Of a DNA stretch of 64,000 bases, positions 34,960 to 43,515 are shown piece by piece. The notes beneath the pieces were generated by a model. It had not been told where the DNA came from, searched no databases, and saw only the letters and a list, made by a program, of their open reading frames with translations. Both the position numbers and the translations under genes were made by a program. Source of the DNA: an uncultured Muribaculaceae bacterium (GTDB lineage: Bacteria; Bacteroidota; Bacteroidia; Bacteroidales; Muribaculaceae); the NCBI GenBank assembly GCA_958436175.1, contig CAUBJF010000006.1, positions 1 to 64,000 of the forward strand, in the 5' to 3' direction. Positions within the stretch are counted from its first letter, which is position 1, and each line of letters starts with the position of its first letter.

Positions 34960-36051
34960 ATGGAGCATCCCGAAAACGACAAACGCTATACAGGCCTCAC
35001 TGTCAACGACGGTGTGGCCCAGCCGCCTATCGTCAACCCCTATCTCTCCAACCGTCCCCGTCGCCGCCGACAGCCGACAGCCTCGGAGCTCGTCGAAGGC
35101 ATCCTCAAGGGCGATATCACCATGCTCAGCCGTGCCGTGACCCTTGTCGAGAGCCTTGCACCGGAGCATTACGCCGTAGCGCAGGAGGTGATAGAGAAGT
35201 GTCTGCCCTACTCGGGCAACTCGCGGCGCATAGGCATCACGGGCGTGCCGGGAGCGGGAAAGAGCACGAGTATCGACGTATTCGGGCTCCACGTCCTCAA
35301 GGGTGGCGGCAAGCTCGCCGTCCTGGCCATCGACCCCAGCAGCGAACGCACCAAAGGCTCCATCCTTGGCGACAAGACGCGCATGGAGAAGCTTTCGATA
35401 CATCCCGACGCATTCATACGCCCCAGCCCGTCGGCAGGCTCCCTTGGCGGCGTGGCGCGCAAGACACGCGAGACTATAGTGCTCTGCGAGGCCGCCGGTT
35501 TCAACAATGTCTTCGTCGAAACCGTCGGCGTGGGACAGAGCGAGACAGCCGTCCATTCGATGGTCGACTTCTTCCTCCTCATCCAGATTGCCGGCGCAGG
35601 CGACGAGCTGCAGGGCATCAAGCGCGGCATCATGGAGATGGCCGACGGCATAGTCATCAACAAGGCCGACGGCGACAACGTGGGCCCGGCACAGCTCGCG
35701 CAAGCCCAGTACCGCTCCGCCCTCCATCTCTTTCCGCCGACAGCCAGCGGCTGGCAGCCGGAAGTACTCACCTACTCGGGCTACTACGAGCTGGGCATCC
35801 CGGAGGTCTGGGACATGATCGACCGCTATTTCGCCTTCGTCAAGGCCAACGGATACTTCGACATCAAACGAAAGGAACAGGCGCGCTGGTGGATGTACGA
35901 ATCCATCAACGAGCAGCTCCGCAAGCATTTCTACGACAATCCGGAGGTTGCTCGCCGTCTGGAAGTCTGCGAGGCCGACGTGCTCGCCAACCGTCGCTCC
36001 AGCTTCGCCGCCGCAGCCGACGTCCTGGATTTCTATTTCTCTAAAAAATAA
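34960..36051 (+). CDS. meaB: Methylmalonyl-CoA mutase-associated GTPase MeaB
   Basis: This 363-residue G3E-type GTPase shows an N-terminal extension, the P-loop GITGVPGAGKSTSID, LAIDPSSERTKGSILGDKTRM, the switch/DxxG-like VETVGVGQSE, and the NKAD base-specificity motif (GIVINKADGDNV). MeaB loads adenosylcobalamin into methylmalonyl-CoA mutase and protects it, supporting propionate and succinate metabolism, a pathway common in Bacteroidales. The mutase genes are not in the window. The gene is followed after 5 bp by a DUF1573 gene. Confidence 0.93.
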   Translation: MEHPENDKRYTGLTVNDGVAQPPIVNPYLSNRPRRRRQPTASELVEGILKGDITMLSRAVTLVESLAPEHYAVAQEVIEKCLPYSGNSRRIGITGVPGAGKSTSIDVFGLHVLKGGGKLAVLAIDPSSERTKGSILGDKTRMEKLSIHPDAFIRPSPSAGSLGGVARKTRETIVLCEAAGFNNVFVETVGVGQSETAVHSMVDFFLLIQIAGAGDELQGIKRGIMEMADGIVINKADGDNVGPAQLAQAQYRSALHLFPPTASGWQPEVLTYSGYYELGIPEVWDMIDRYFAFVKANGYFDIKRKEQARWWMYESINEQLRKHFYDNPEVARRLEVCEADVLANRRSSFAAAADVLDFYFSKK

Positions 36052-36056
36052 GAGCT

Positions 36057-36470
36057 ATGAAGAAATTACTGATGCTTCTTGTCGCCGCAGTGGCGCTGTG
36101 CATCATGCCATGCGCGGCAGGTAAACCCGGCGATAAGGTAGGCGTAAGCTTCGCCGCCCTAAGCCACGACTTCGGAAACATCGCCGAGGACGGCGGCACC
36201 GTAGAGTATGACTTCACATTCACCAACATCGGCACCGGACCCCTGTCCGTAGTAAACGTCTACGCCTCATGCGGCTGCACAAAGGCCGGCTTCAGCAAAA
36301 AGCCCGTGGCACCAGACGAAAAGGGCAGCATCCGCGTCACTTACCGACCCAAGGGCCAGCGTGGCGAGTTCAACAAAGAAGTCAAGGTGAAAATCAAATC
36401 TGCCGGAGGCAAGGAGGAGCGCGTCAAGCTCCGAATATCAGGCACCGTGGTTCCCAATGCTAAGAAATAA
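36057..36470 (+). CDS. DUF1573 secreted protein
   Basis: This 137-residue protein has a signal peptide (LMLLVAAVALCIMPCAAG) and one DUF1573 beta-sandwich domain: HDFGNIAEDGGTVEYDFTFTNIGTGPLSV, the conserved SCGCTKAGF and PVAPDEKGSIRVTYRPKGQRGEF. The function of this domain, related to ASH/MSP folds, is unknown; many copies are exported in Bacteroidetes. The adjacent meaB gene suggests co-transcription but no shared function is evident. Confidence 0.88.
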   Translation: MKKLLMLLVAAVALCIMPCAAGKPGDKVGVSFAALSHDFGNIAEDGGTVEYDFTFTNIGTGPLSVVNVYASCGCTKAGFSKKPVAPDEKGSIRVTYRPKGQRGEFNKEVKVKIKSAGGKEERVKLRISGTVVPNAKK

Positions 36471-36483
36471 TGGAAGGATATAA

Positions 36484-36524
36484 AACTACTGTGGCAGCGC
36501 CGTCACGGAGCTGCCACAGTAGTT
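36484..36524 (+). terminator. Strong hairpin after the DUF1573 gene
   Basis: AACTACTGTGGCAGC (36484-36498) pairs perfectly with GCTGCCACAGTAGTT (36510-36524). It lacks a T-run, so it may act as a bidirectional transcript end or mRNA stabiliser. Confidence 0.6.
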
Positions 36525-36703
36525 AATAAACCAATCATTATCACATTTCTTGCAATGGAAAAAGTAATTTTGCTATGTACTATTGAAACATCGCCGGGCC
36601 CGATTGGTTCATAGCTTTATCAACCTTTAACATTCCGGTGTATCGATTTTGCCCACACCGGGTGTTACCTTTGTACCAGAAACAATAAAAACAGACAGAA
36701 TAT

Positions 36704-37870
36704 ATGGCAAAGAAAGAAACAGGCACAAAGAAAGCCGACAAGGAAAAAGACCCGCAGTCAGCACGTCTTGAAGCACTTGCCCAGGCCATGGGACGCATCG
36801 AGAAAGCCTACGGTCGCGGCGCCATCATGAAGATGGGCGACGACGTTATCGAAGATGTCGACGTGATACCATCCGGCTCCATCAGCCTCAACTATGCCCT
36901 CGGCGTAGGCGGCTATCCGCGAGGCCGAATCATCGAGATTTTCGGTCCGGAATCGTCCGGCAAGACCACACTGGCCATCCACGCCATCGCCGAAGCACAG
37001 AAGCTCGGCGGCATAGCGGCCATGATAGATGCCGAACATGCCTTCGACCGCTTCTATGCGCAGAATCTCGGTGTCGACATCAACAATCTCCTAATCTCCC
37101 AGCCCGACAACGGCGAGCAGGCCCTCGAAATCGCAGAACAGCTCATACGCTCCTCGGCAGTCGACATCGTCGTGATCGACTCCGTAGCCGCACTGACCCC
37201 CAAGTCGGAAATCGAAGGCGAGATGGGCGACCGCAACATGGGCCTCCAGGCGCGCCTCATGTCGCAGGCCATGCGCAAGCTCACAGGCACGATAGCACGC
37301 ACCAACACAACCTGCATCTTCATCAACCAGCTGCGCGAGAAGATAGGCCAGATGTTCGGCCCCACAGAGACCACAACCGGCGGCAACGCCCTGAAGTTTT
37401 ACGCCTCCGTGCGCATCGATATCCGCTCGCGCAACCCCATCAAGGACGGCGAAGACGTACTTGGCAAGCGCGCATACATCAAAGTCGTCAAGAACAAGGT
37501 AGCGCCACCTTTCAAGCGTGCCGAATTCGACATCATGTTCGGCGAGGGCATATCGCGCTCCGGCGAAATCCTCGACCTCGGCGTTGACTACGACATCATC
37601 CAGAAGAGCGGTTCGTGGTTCAGCTACAAAGGACAGAAACTTGCCCAGGGACGCGATGCGGCCAAGAAGGTGATAGCAGATAATCCCGAGCTCGCCGAAG
37701 AGCTTGAGAAGGCCATTATGGAAGCCCTGAAGGCTGCCGACAAGAGCCGCCGCCCCGTTAGGCCTTCAGCAGAGAAAGAAGACAGCGGCGCAGAGGATGC
37801 CCCCGAAGCCGCTTCCGACGACTTCGACGACGAACTCCCCGACGACTTCTCCATCGAAGAAGACCTATAA
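36704..37870 (+). CDS. recA: Recombinase RecA
   Basis: The protein has 388 residues, slightly longer than E. coli RecA because of a basic N-terminus and an acidic C-terminal tail (DDFDDELPDDFSIEEDL). Visible motifs: AMGRIEKAYGRGAIMKMGD, Walker A GPESSGKTTLAIH, MIDAEHAFD, LLISQPDNGEQALEI, Walker B VIDSVAALTPKSEIEGEMGD, loop 2 RTNTTCIFINQLREKIGQMFG. RecA forms filaments on single-stranded DNA for homologous recombination and the SOS response. A -7 element TACCTTTG lies at 36666-36673; I see no clear LexA site. Confidence 0.97.
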   Translation: MAKKETGTKKADKEKDPQSARLEALAQAMGRIEKAYGRGAIMKMGDDVIEDVDVIPSGSISLNYALGVGGYPRGRIIEIFGPESSGKTTLAIHAIAEAQKLGGIAAMIDAEHAFDRFYAQNLGVDINNLLISQPDNGEQALEIAEQLIRSSAVDIVVIDSVAALTPKSEIEGEMGDRNMGLQARLMSQAMRKLTGTIARTNTTCIFINQLREKIGQMFGPTETTTGGNALKFYASVRIDIRSRNPIKDGEDVLGKRAYIKVVKNKVAPPFKRAEFDIMFGEGISRSGEILDLGVDYDIIQKSGSWFSYKGQKLAQGRDAAKKVIADNPELAEELEKAIMEALKAADKSRRPVRPSAEKEDSGAEDAPEAASDDFDDELPDDFSIEEDL

Positions 37871-37893
37871 GCCCCCTCATACCAAAACCAAAC

Positions 37894-37928
37894 AAAGGGA
37901 GGCTGCACCTTCGCAGCCTCCCTTTTTG
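37894..37928. terminator. Terminator of recA
   Basis: AAAGGGAGGCTGC (37894-37906) pairs with GCAGCCTCCCTTT (37913-37925), then TTGTTTT. The A-run and T-run on both sides allow it to serve recA and the convergent GH127 gene. Confidence 0.9.
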
Positions 37929-37964
37929 TTTTCGTGAGGGTCAGCAGTGGCCCTTGTATATCCC

Positions 37965-40031
37965 TCAGCGACGGGCTGTCGGGAGCCAGACTTTGTAGGG
38001 GGTACCTTTTTTGCGGTTGCCGAGGAGATAATAGGGAATGGCGCGGAATGTAACCGTTCTACCGTCGGAAGTGACGGCAGAGCCGACTACCGACGGCGCA
38101 TTATCCAGCTCAGTCATCTTATCCGAGAGGGTCATGGGTTTGTTCACATCGATGCTGATATCTTCCAGAGAGTCGTTGTCAATGCTTTCAAGGCAGTAGA
38201 CAAGCGGACCGCATGCTATCGCTACCTGACCTGCAAGCTGCTCTACAGAGGGATGTGCCGTCACAAAACGCGGTTCGACGGGCAGCGACAGGCTGACGAT
38301 GTCGCCGGGCTTCCATTTGCGGTCTACAACGGCATATCCGTCGGCAGTATCGGCCTTGACTTCCTTGCCGTTGACCTTCACCACAACCGGCGCAGTGACC
38401 TCCGACTTATAGAGGCCCAGCGAATTTTCACTGGAGCGCGCCCAGCCGGGAATACGCAGTTTGAGAGCGAAGCGAGTTTTCTTCGCCGGATTCACCTCAA
38501 TACGGACCTCGCCACCGAATGGATAGGCCGTCGTCTGAGTCAGCGCCACTTCCGATTTTCCGACAGGAAGAACGGCCTTGCTGCCTGCATAGAGATTCAC
38601 ATATACCTCGTCGCCACGCGAAGAAAAGATATTTGACGGCATATCTCCCATAAATTTCAGGAACATGGGCGGACAGCATGGACAGTCGTGCCATTCCCAG
38701 CGAGCATGCGAGGCCGAATTCAACGGATTCTGGTAGGTATAGTTATCGCCGCTGAGCGAGATGCCCGTGAGCACGCCATTGTACAGCACACGCTCGTATT
38801 CGTCCATGTATTTGCCGTCGCCCGTGAGCTGGTGCATATTGTTGCTGAAAAAGCCAGAACCCACGGCGGCGCAAGTCTCGAGATACGCATCGGACGGCAG
38901 ATAGTAGTCATCGCCGAATTTTTCGTCGAAGGAAATTGCACCGACACCGCCTGTGACATACATGCGGCGACCAGTCATATTGTCCCACAGTCTTTTAGCC
39001 GACTCGAAATATTCCTTATTGCCATTCTCCTTAGCGGCGGCTGCCACACCGGCAAGATAGAGCGTTGCGCGGACGGCATGCCCTTCTATCGTCTTCTGCT
39101 CGGACAGAGGCACAGAATCCTGCGCGTAGGGGCCGAATGTGGGGCGCGAATGACTGCCGTAGAGCGATGCGTCGGCGTACTTGTTTTCGCGAATCCACTG
39201 CTCCGCTTTCTCATTGCCCCAAGCGCCCCAGTTAGGCAGCCCGCAATGACGGCCCCGCTGCTCGATCCAGAATTCGGCGAGCTTTAGATAACTCTCGGCA
39301 TCGACCGGCATATCCATCGATGCTGCAAGACCTGGATTTGCGGAATAGAGCCTGTAGAGCTTCACCAAGGCTTCCTCAGGACCGGAATGAGCCGGTACGA
39401 GATTGTGCCTGGGGTACGGGCCCATATATTCGCACATGAAGTTGGCCATCTTCGTGGCCACGGCGAGGAGCCTGGTGTCGCCGGTCGAATTATAGTAATG
39501 CACCCCGGCCTCGATGAGCATACCGGCGTTGTAGACATCGTGCATCCAGCGCAGCAAGCCGCCGTTTTCGCCCCAGCGGTGGTCGTTCTCGTTGAGCTGG
39601 GCATAGGTGTTTATGTAGCCCGAAGGTTCTGTGGCCTGCGCCGCGGCAATCAGGTCGACAATACTGTCGATCCTTGCCTTGAGAGCCTCGTCGGGGTTTA
39701 GGGCCATTAGGTCGGCGATGCCACGAATGCTCTCGTAGATGAGACCGTCGAACCAGGGGAAATTGACGTGACTGTTGTTGTTTCGCTCGCCCTTGGCTAC
39801 CCTGCGGAAGTTGTCGAGCGTGTTGCGGCTTTCGAATTTGTCGAGCACATCAGAGGCAGTCGTGCTGCCCCACTGCTGCATTTTCGGAGCCCAGAAGGCA
39901 TCGGTGAGTTCGACGGAATTCAGAGCTGTAGGCTCCAGATATTCTCCCGAACTTCTCTCAGCAGCCTGCAACTGAGGAAACGACACAGTCGCTAATAACA
40001 CGGCTGTAATAAAGAAACGTGACATATTCAT
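37965..40031 (-). CDS. GH127-family beta-L-arabinofuranosidase-type glycosidase
   Basis: I place the start at ATG 40031 because it begins a clean signal peptide (NMSRFFITAVLLATVSFPQLQA); the longer frame adds an untypical 16 residues. The mature protein (688 residues in all) has the GH127 (DUF1680) layout: ALNSVELTDAFWAPKMQQW, GLIYESIRGIADL, ENDHRWGENGGLLRW, and the metal/catalytic set E-T-C-A (DAYLETCAAVGS) plus the Cys pair in HDCPCCPPMFLKF. These enzymes cleave beta-L-arabinofuranosides from plant polymers, in the periplasm here. A -7 box (TAACTTTG, minus strand, 40055-40062) lies just upstream. Confidence 0.9.
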   Translation of the reverse strand: MNMSRFFITAVLLATVSFPQLQAAERSSGEYLEPTALNSVELTDAFWAPKMQQWGSTTASDVLDKFESRNTLDNFRRVAKGERNNNSHVNFPWFDGLIYESIRGIADLMALNPDEALKARIDSIVDLIAAAQATEPSGYINTYAQLNENDHRWGENGGLLRWMHDVYNAGMLIEAGVHYYNSTGDTRLLAVATKMANFMCEYMGPYPRHNLVPAHSGPEEALVKLYRLYSANPGLAASMDMPVDAESYLKLAEFWIEQRGRHCGLPNWGAWGNEKAEQWIRENKYADASLYGSHSRPTFGPYAQDSVPLSEQKTIEGHAVRATLYLAGVAAAAKENGNKEYFESAKRLWDNMTGRRMYVTGGVGAISFDEKFGDDYYLPSDAYLETCAAVGSGFFSNNMHQLTGDGKYMDEYERVLYNGVLTGISLSGDNYTYQNPLNSASHARWEWHDCPCCPPMFLKFMGDMPSNIFSSRGDEVYVNLYAGSKAVLPVGKSEVALTQTTAYPFGGEVRIEVNPAKKTRFALKLRIPGWARSSENSLGLYKSEVTAPVVVKVNGKEVKADTADGYAVVDRKWKPGDIVSLSLPVEPRFVTAHPSVEQLAGQVAIACGPLVYCLESIDNDSLEDISIDVNKPMTLSDKMTELDNAPSVVGSAVTSDGRTVTFRAIPYYLLGNRKKGTPYKVWLPTARR

Positions 40032-40093
40032 TTTCAATCCAATTAAAGAATATGCAAAGTTAAGAATAAAATCCGACAAACGGGCTGCCGGAA

Positions 40094-40720
40094 CTAAAGG
40101 GTGTGGAAGAACAGGCGGCAGCCTGAGAAACGACGAGCGTCCAGATCATCGGGGGAAATGAGGAAGTTAAGCATACCACAGTCGTAGAAGCGGAGCCCCC
40201 AGCGCTCGTCCTCGTCGATCTGTAGGAGCGAGATACAGTCGGGGGCCTCGTCGCGCACCTCTTCAAAGAAAGGCCTCCCGAGAAGCTTATTTCCGTCGGC
40301 GCAATCCCTCACCTCGGCGAACGACACGGCCTCGGGAGGAAGACAGGCATTGGAGCCGTCAGGCCAGAGGACACGATGGGTGTGAAGTTCGGAAGTGTCA
40401 GGAGCATAGATGATCCGGAAAAGATCGTCAGGCCAGAAACCAAGATTAGCGGCCGGAGCATCGAGGTCGCCAAGGAAATAGTCGATTGCAGCAAAGAAAT
40501 ACAGCATACCTTTATGCGGCAGTCGATTGTCATGGTCGAAAGTCGCAATATCCGCCAAATCTATCTGGCAGATGAAAGTCAACAGATTTTCATCTTCTTC
40601 GGGACCCTCATCGGGAATCGCAGGGAAATCGACACCCTCAGGAAGGTCAGGAAAGCCCCACCAGTGACTCTTCCCGAACAGATCTTCAGTAGCCGGAGTT
40701 GTCTTAATCCTGACAGCCAC
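40094..40720 (-). CDS. DUF1963 (YwqG-like) protein
   Basis: The protein has 208 residues with the DUF1963 pattern: GKSHWWGFPDLPEGVDFP, LTFICQIDLADIATFD, LPHKGMLYFFAAID, RIIYAPDTSELHTH. The domain is a beta-rich fold of unknown function found in many bacteria. It starts 6 bp after the Sel1-type gene, so it is the last gene of the phosphorylation locus. Its relation to the kinase system is not known. Confidence 0.85.
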   Translation of the reverse strand: MAVRIKTTPATEDLFGKSHWWGFPDLPEGVDFPAIPDEGPEEDENLLTFICQIDLADIATFDHDNRLPHKGMLYFFAAIDYFLGDLDAPAANLGFWPDDLFRIIYAPDTSELHTHRVLWPDGSNACLPPEAVSFAEVRDCADGNKLLGRPFFEEVRDEAPDCISLLQIDEDERWGLRFYDCGMLNFLISPDDLDARRFSGCRLFFHTL

Positions 40721-40726
40721 AGCACA

Positions 40727-42268
40727 TCAATCTTCCTCTACCTCCCTGGAGAACAAAGGGATGTAATACTGCTCTATCTCGGAGGCACATTCCGTGAGAC
40801 GGCCTGCCAGATAGGCCTTAACAGTCTCCCCGAGAAGCTTCTCCGAACCGAGACGCGCACCATGGATGGCAATCTGGTCGACAGTACCCTGCGAAGCCTC
40901 GAAGATATTACAGCGGAACATTTCAAACATCTGTTCGAAACAAGTTTCATTGCCCAGCTCGGCACCCCGCAGATAATAATGATAGGCCTTGTCCATGTCC
41001 TTTTCGGCACCATACTCACCGTAGGCGTACATGTCGCCAAGAGCCAAAGCTGCATCATAGGAACCCATCTTAAGAGCAGCCCCCATGTCCTCGGCATACT
41101 CTCCAAGAGCGATCAGCTGCATGTATTTGTGCATATTGTCGAAATCGTCCATCTTCGAGAGTGCGAGAAAGTAGGCACAATCAGAATTGTGATGCTCTAC
41201 GCCAGTCCGCAAAGCCTTTAGATAAGCCTGCCTGCCAATCAGCTCCCCGTCATCGTCGTGCGAGACTGTTACGGCAAGGTTGAGCCACGCAGGCACGAAG
41301 CCCCTCTCGGCCGCTTTCCTGAACTCCTCATAACCATGGGTGAAACCATCTATCTTCTGCAAACAGGCACCTCGCCAGAAATGCCATGCCGGATTGACCT
41401 CGTCGTCACCATAGTTTTCGCGGTCGTACGCTATCAGTTCGTCGCAGAGCCGTAAAGCTTTCGCAGGATCTTCGGGGGTTCCGTGGAGGCCGTGCAGAGT
41501 CTTGCGCAACATATAATCAGACACAAACTCGCAACCTATGTCGATAGCATCCTGCAAAAAGGCCCTGGCACGCAAACGGTCGACGATTCCGATGTCGCCC
41601 CAATCGTATGCACGGCCGAGGGCGGCAGCGGCCTCAGGCAGTCCTTTTGCCCATGATTTTTCAAAACATTCCATAGCGAGTGCCTGGGAATTTTCCGTCG
41701 GCATCGTCAGGAGATGGTAACGCCCGAGAGCAAAGAGCGCGTATGGCTCTCCTGCTTCGGCCCCGCTTTCAAGCAATCCGACAGTCTCGGGCAGAAGAAG
41801 GAATAAATTCTGGACGACAGAGAATACCCTTGTAAACCATCTCGCGGCAGAGCTGTCGGTTCTTAAGGCAAGATAGGCGTTGACAGCCAACGCATTGAAG
41901 GATTCATGGCTAAACATCTCGCTCCATCGCGGCAATATGGATGCGACAGCCATCTCATTAAGGCTCAATGCTATGCGACGGCTCTCACGTACATACATGT
42001 TGCCCGGACAGTCAGCTTCCAGCAGAGTCAAGGGCTTACCGCCGACACGGGCTGTGAACATCTTGCCTTCAAAAAAGACATCGATAGTCTCTCCGTCGTA
42101 ATAGTCGACGCGAGGGGGAGGATCGTCAGGACACGACCATTTCCAGCCGGGCAGAACATCGCCTGTCCGGATATCGTTGGCATCGATCTCTATCTCTTCT
42201 GTCAGATTCGAAATTATGCTGCCACGGTCGTTGAATACCGAGAATACTTTCAGTGATATCGCACTCAT
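40727..42268 (-). CDS. Sel1-repeat protein of the phosphorylation locus
   Basis: The protein has 513 residues. The N-terminus (1-150) is beta-rich with DVFFEGKMFTARVGGKPLTLLEA and no recognised family. From about 170 on there are Sel1/TPR-like helical repeats (GAEAGEPYALFALGRYHLL; SWAKGLPEAAAALGRAYDWGD; DMYAYGEYGAEKDMDKAYHYYLRGAELGNETC). Sel1 repeats mediate protein contacts, so it may be a scaffold for the kinase/ATPase complex. The gene begins 2 bp after the PP2C stop, which suggests strict co-expression. Function is otherwise unknown. Confidence 0.75.
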   Translation of the reverse strand: MSAISLKVFSVFNDRGSIISNLTEEIEIDANDIRTGDVLPGWKWSCPDDPPPRVDYYDGETIDVFFEGKMFTARVGGKPLTLLEADCPGNMYVRESRRIALSLNEMAVASILPRWSEMFSHESFNALAVNAYLALRTDSSAARWFTRVFSVVQNLFLLLPETVGLLESGAEAGEPYALFALGRYHLLTMPTENSQALAMECFEKSWAKGLPEAAAALGRAYDWGDIGIVDRLRARAFLQDAIDIGCEFVSDYMLRKTLHGLHGTPEDPAKALRLCDELIAYDRENYGDDEVNPAWHFWRGACLQKIDGFTHGYEEFRKAAERGFVPAWLNLAVTVSHDDDGELIGRQAYLKALRTGVEHHNSDCAYFLALSKMDDFDNMHKYMQLIALGEYAEDMGAALKMGSYDAALALGDMYAYGEYGAEKDMDKAYHYYLRGAELGNETCFEQMFEMFRCNIFEASQGTVDQIAIHGARLGSEKLLGETVKAYLAGRLTECASEIEQYYIPLFSREVEED

Positions 42269-42270
42269 TG

Positions 42271-42981
42271 TTAGTCTGTCGTAACTGTTACTATGGTGAT
42301 ATTATCGCGTCCGCCGGCCTCTTTGGCAAGCTCTACAAGCCGTTGAGGGTCGCCTGCGTCGATTTCAATCGTATCGTTGTCAAGAAGGTCGCTGAGCCCG
42401 TCGGAACAGAGCAGATAGATGTCGCCGGGAATTGGCGTAAGTAGGGAAACATCGCAGAAGAAGTCTTCGGGGCAGTTTCCCATATAGTTGTAGATGAGAT
42501 TCGAAGGCGTGTCGGGGTCGCCGGTACGTTCACGCTCGGAATGGTCGGTGGAAATCTGCTTGAGGACACCACCACGCAGGCGGTAGCAGCGACTGTCGCC
42601 GATATTGACGAGAAAGAGTCTCTCGGCAGTAAATATCAAGGCAACGAAGGTCGTGCCCATTTCCGAAAGTTCGGGTCGCAGTCCGGCAGTTTTAAGCACG
42701 AGCTCGTTGGCATCCTTCGCCCAACTCTTGAGTGCTGAGATAGCGCCGTTATCGTCCGATGGCTCGAAATCTTTGACAAAAGACGCGAAAGAGCGCGCTA
42801 CAATCTCCGAAGCCACCTCGCCACCCTCGTAACCGCCCATACCGTCGGCGACAGCAAAGGCGCATGGAGCCTCAGCCACGCCCGACAGACTGTCGTCGCG
42901 GACGAGCCGTCCGGCGGCATATGCTATATCCTCATTGTTCTTGCGGACACATCCTACATCACTTATCGCCTCGTATTTCAT
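42271..42981 (-). CDS. PP2C-type Ser/Thr phosphatase
   Basis: The protein has 236 residues with the full set of PP2C motifs: SDVGCVRKNNEDIAY (metal Asp), FAVADGMGGYEGGEVAS, EMGTTFVAL, VNIGDSRCYRLRGG, DHSERERTGDP, LLCSDGLSDLL and GGRDNITIVTV. It removes phosphate from Ser/Thr residues, most likely those added by the transmembrane kinase encoded 3 kb upstream. Its ATG overlaps the FHA gene's stop by 4 bp (ATGA), a sign of translational coupling. No membrane segment. Confidence 0.93.
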   Translation of the reverse strand: MKYEAISDVGCVRKNNEDIAYAAGRLVRDDSLSGVAEAPCAFAVADGMGGYEGGEVASEIVARSFASFVKDFEPSDDNGAISALKSWAKDANELVLKTAGLRPELSEMGTTFVALIFTAERLFLVNIGDSRCYRLRGGVLKQISTDHSERERTGDPDTPSNLIYNYMGNCPEDFFCDVSLLTPIPGDIYLLCSDGLSDLLDNDTIEIDAGDPQRLVELAKEAGGRDNITIVTVTTD

Positions 42982-43514
42982 TGCTCTACAACGTCGAAAA
43001 TATAAGTTCCGATGTCAATGACATCGCCTTTACGGAACTGGACGGGGATATCGGGCTGAAGCTCTTTGTCGTTGACAAGCGTACCGTTAGTACTGCCAAA
43101 ATCGACGATGAGCCAAAGCCTACCCTGCTTGACAAACTTGCCATGACGGCGCGATATGTATTCGCACTTCGACAACTGAGCCACATAGTCGCCTTCGCCT
43201 CTCCCTATGACGGCCTCATCGCGCGGGATAATCACAAAATTACCCTGACGGGCTTTGAGTGCGAGCGATTTCCGTGCGACACCTCCCGTCTTGTGAACGT
43301 CGTCGGCTGTCGGTGAGGCTGTGGTTGTGGTAACAGTAGCAGGTTTGTCGGGGTTGCGCGACACCATAGGACTTGAGCACATGGCGCAGAAATTGCCTGT
43401 ACCTACCGATCCGCAGTTCACACATTCGAGCAGCTCGACACCGCACTGGTCGCAATATTTGCTATCGGATGGGATCATCGCCCCACATTCCGGACATTCA
43501 ATCTCTTTCATCAT
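42978..43514 (-). CDS. Zinc-ribbon plus FHA-domain protein
   Basis: The protein has 178 residues. Two zinc ribbons (CPECGAMIPSDSKYCDQCG at 7-25; CVNCGSVGTGNFCAMC at 31-46), a Thr/Pro linker, and a C-terminal FHA domain (VIGRGEGDYVAQL, YISRRHGKFV, VDFGSTNGTLVN). FHA domains bind phosphothreonine. The linker holds DVHKTGGVAR (72-81), nearly the same as the N-terminal repeats of the kinase, so it may itself be phosphorylated. Probable adaptor that reads kinase products. Confidence 0.9.
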   Translation of the reverse strand: MMKEIECPECGAMIPSDSKYCDQCGVELLECVNCGSVGTGNFCAMCSSPMVSRNPDKPATVTTTTASPTADDVHKTGGVARKSLALKARQGNFVIIPRDEAVIGRGEGDYVAQLSKCEYISRRHGKFVKQGRLWLIVDFGSTNGTLVNDKELQPDIPVQFRKGDVIDIGTYIFDVVEQ

Positions 43515-43515
43515 T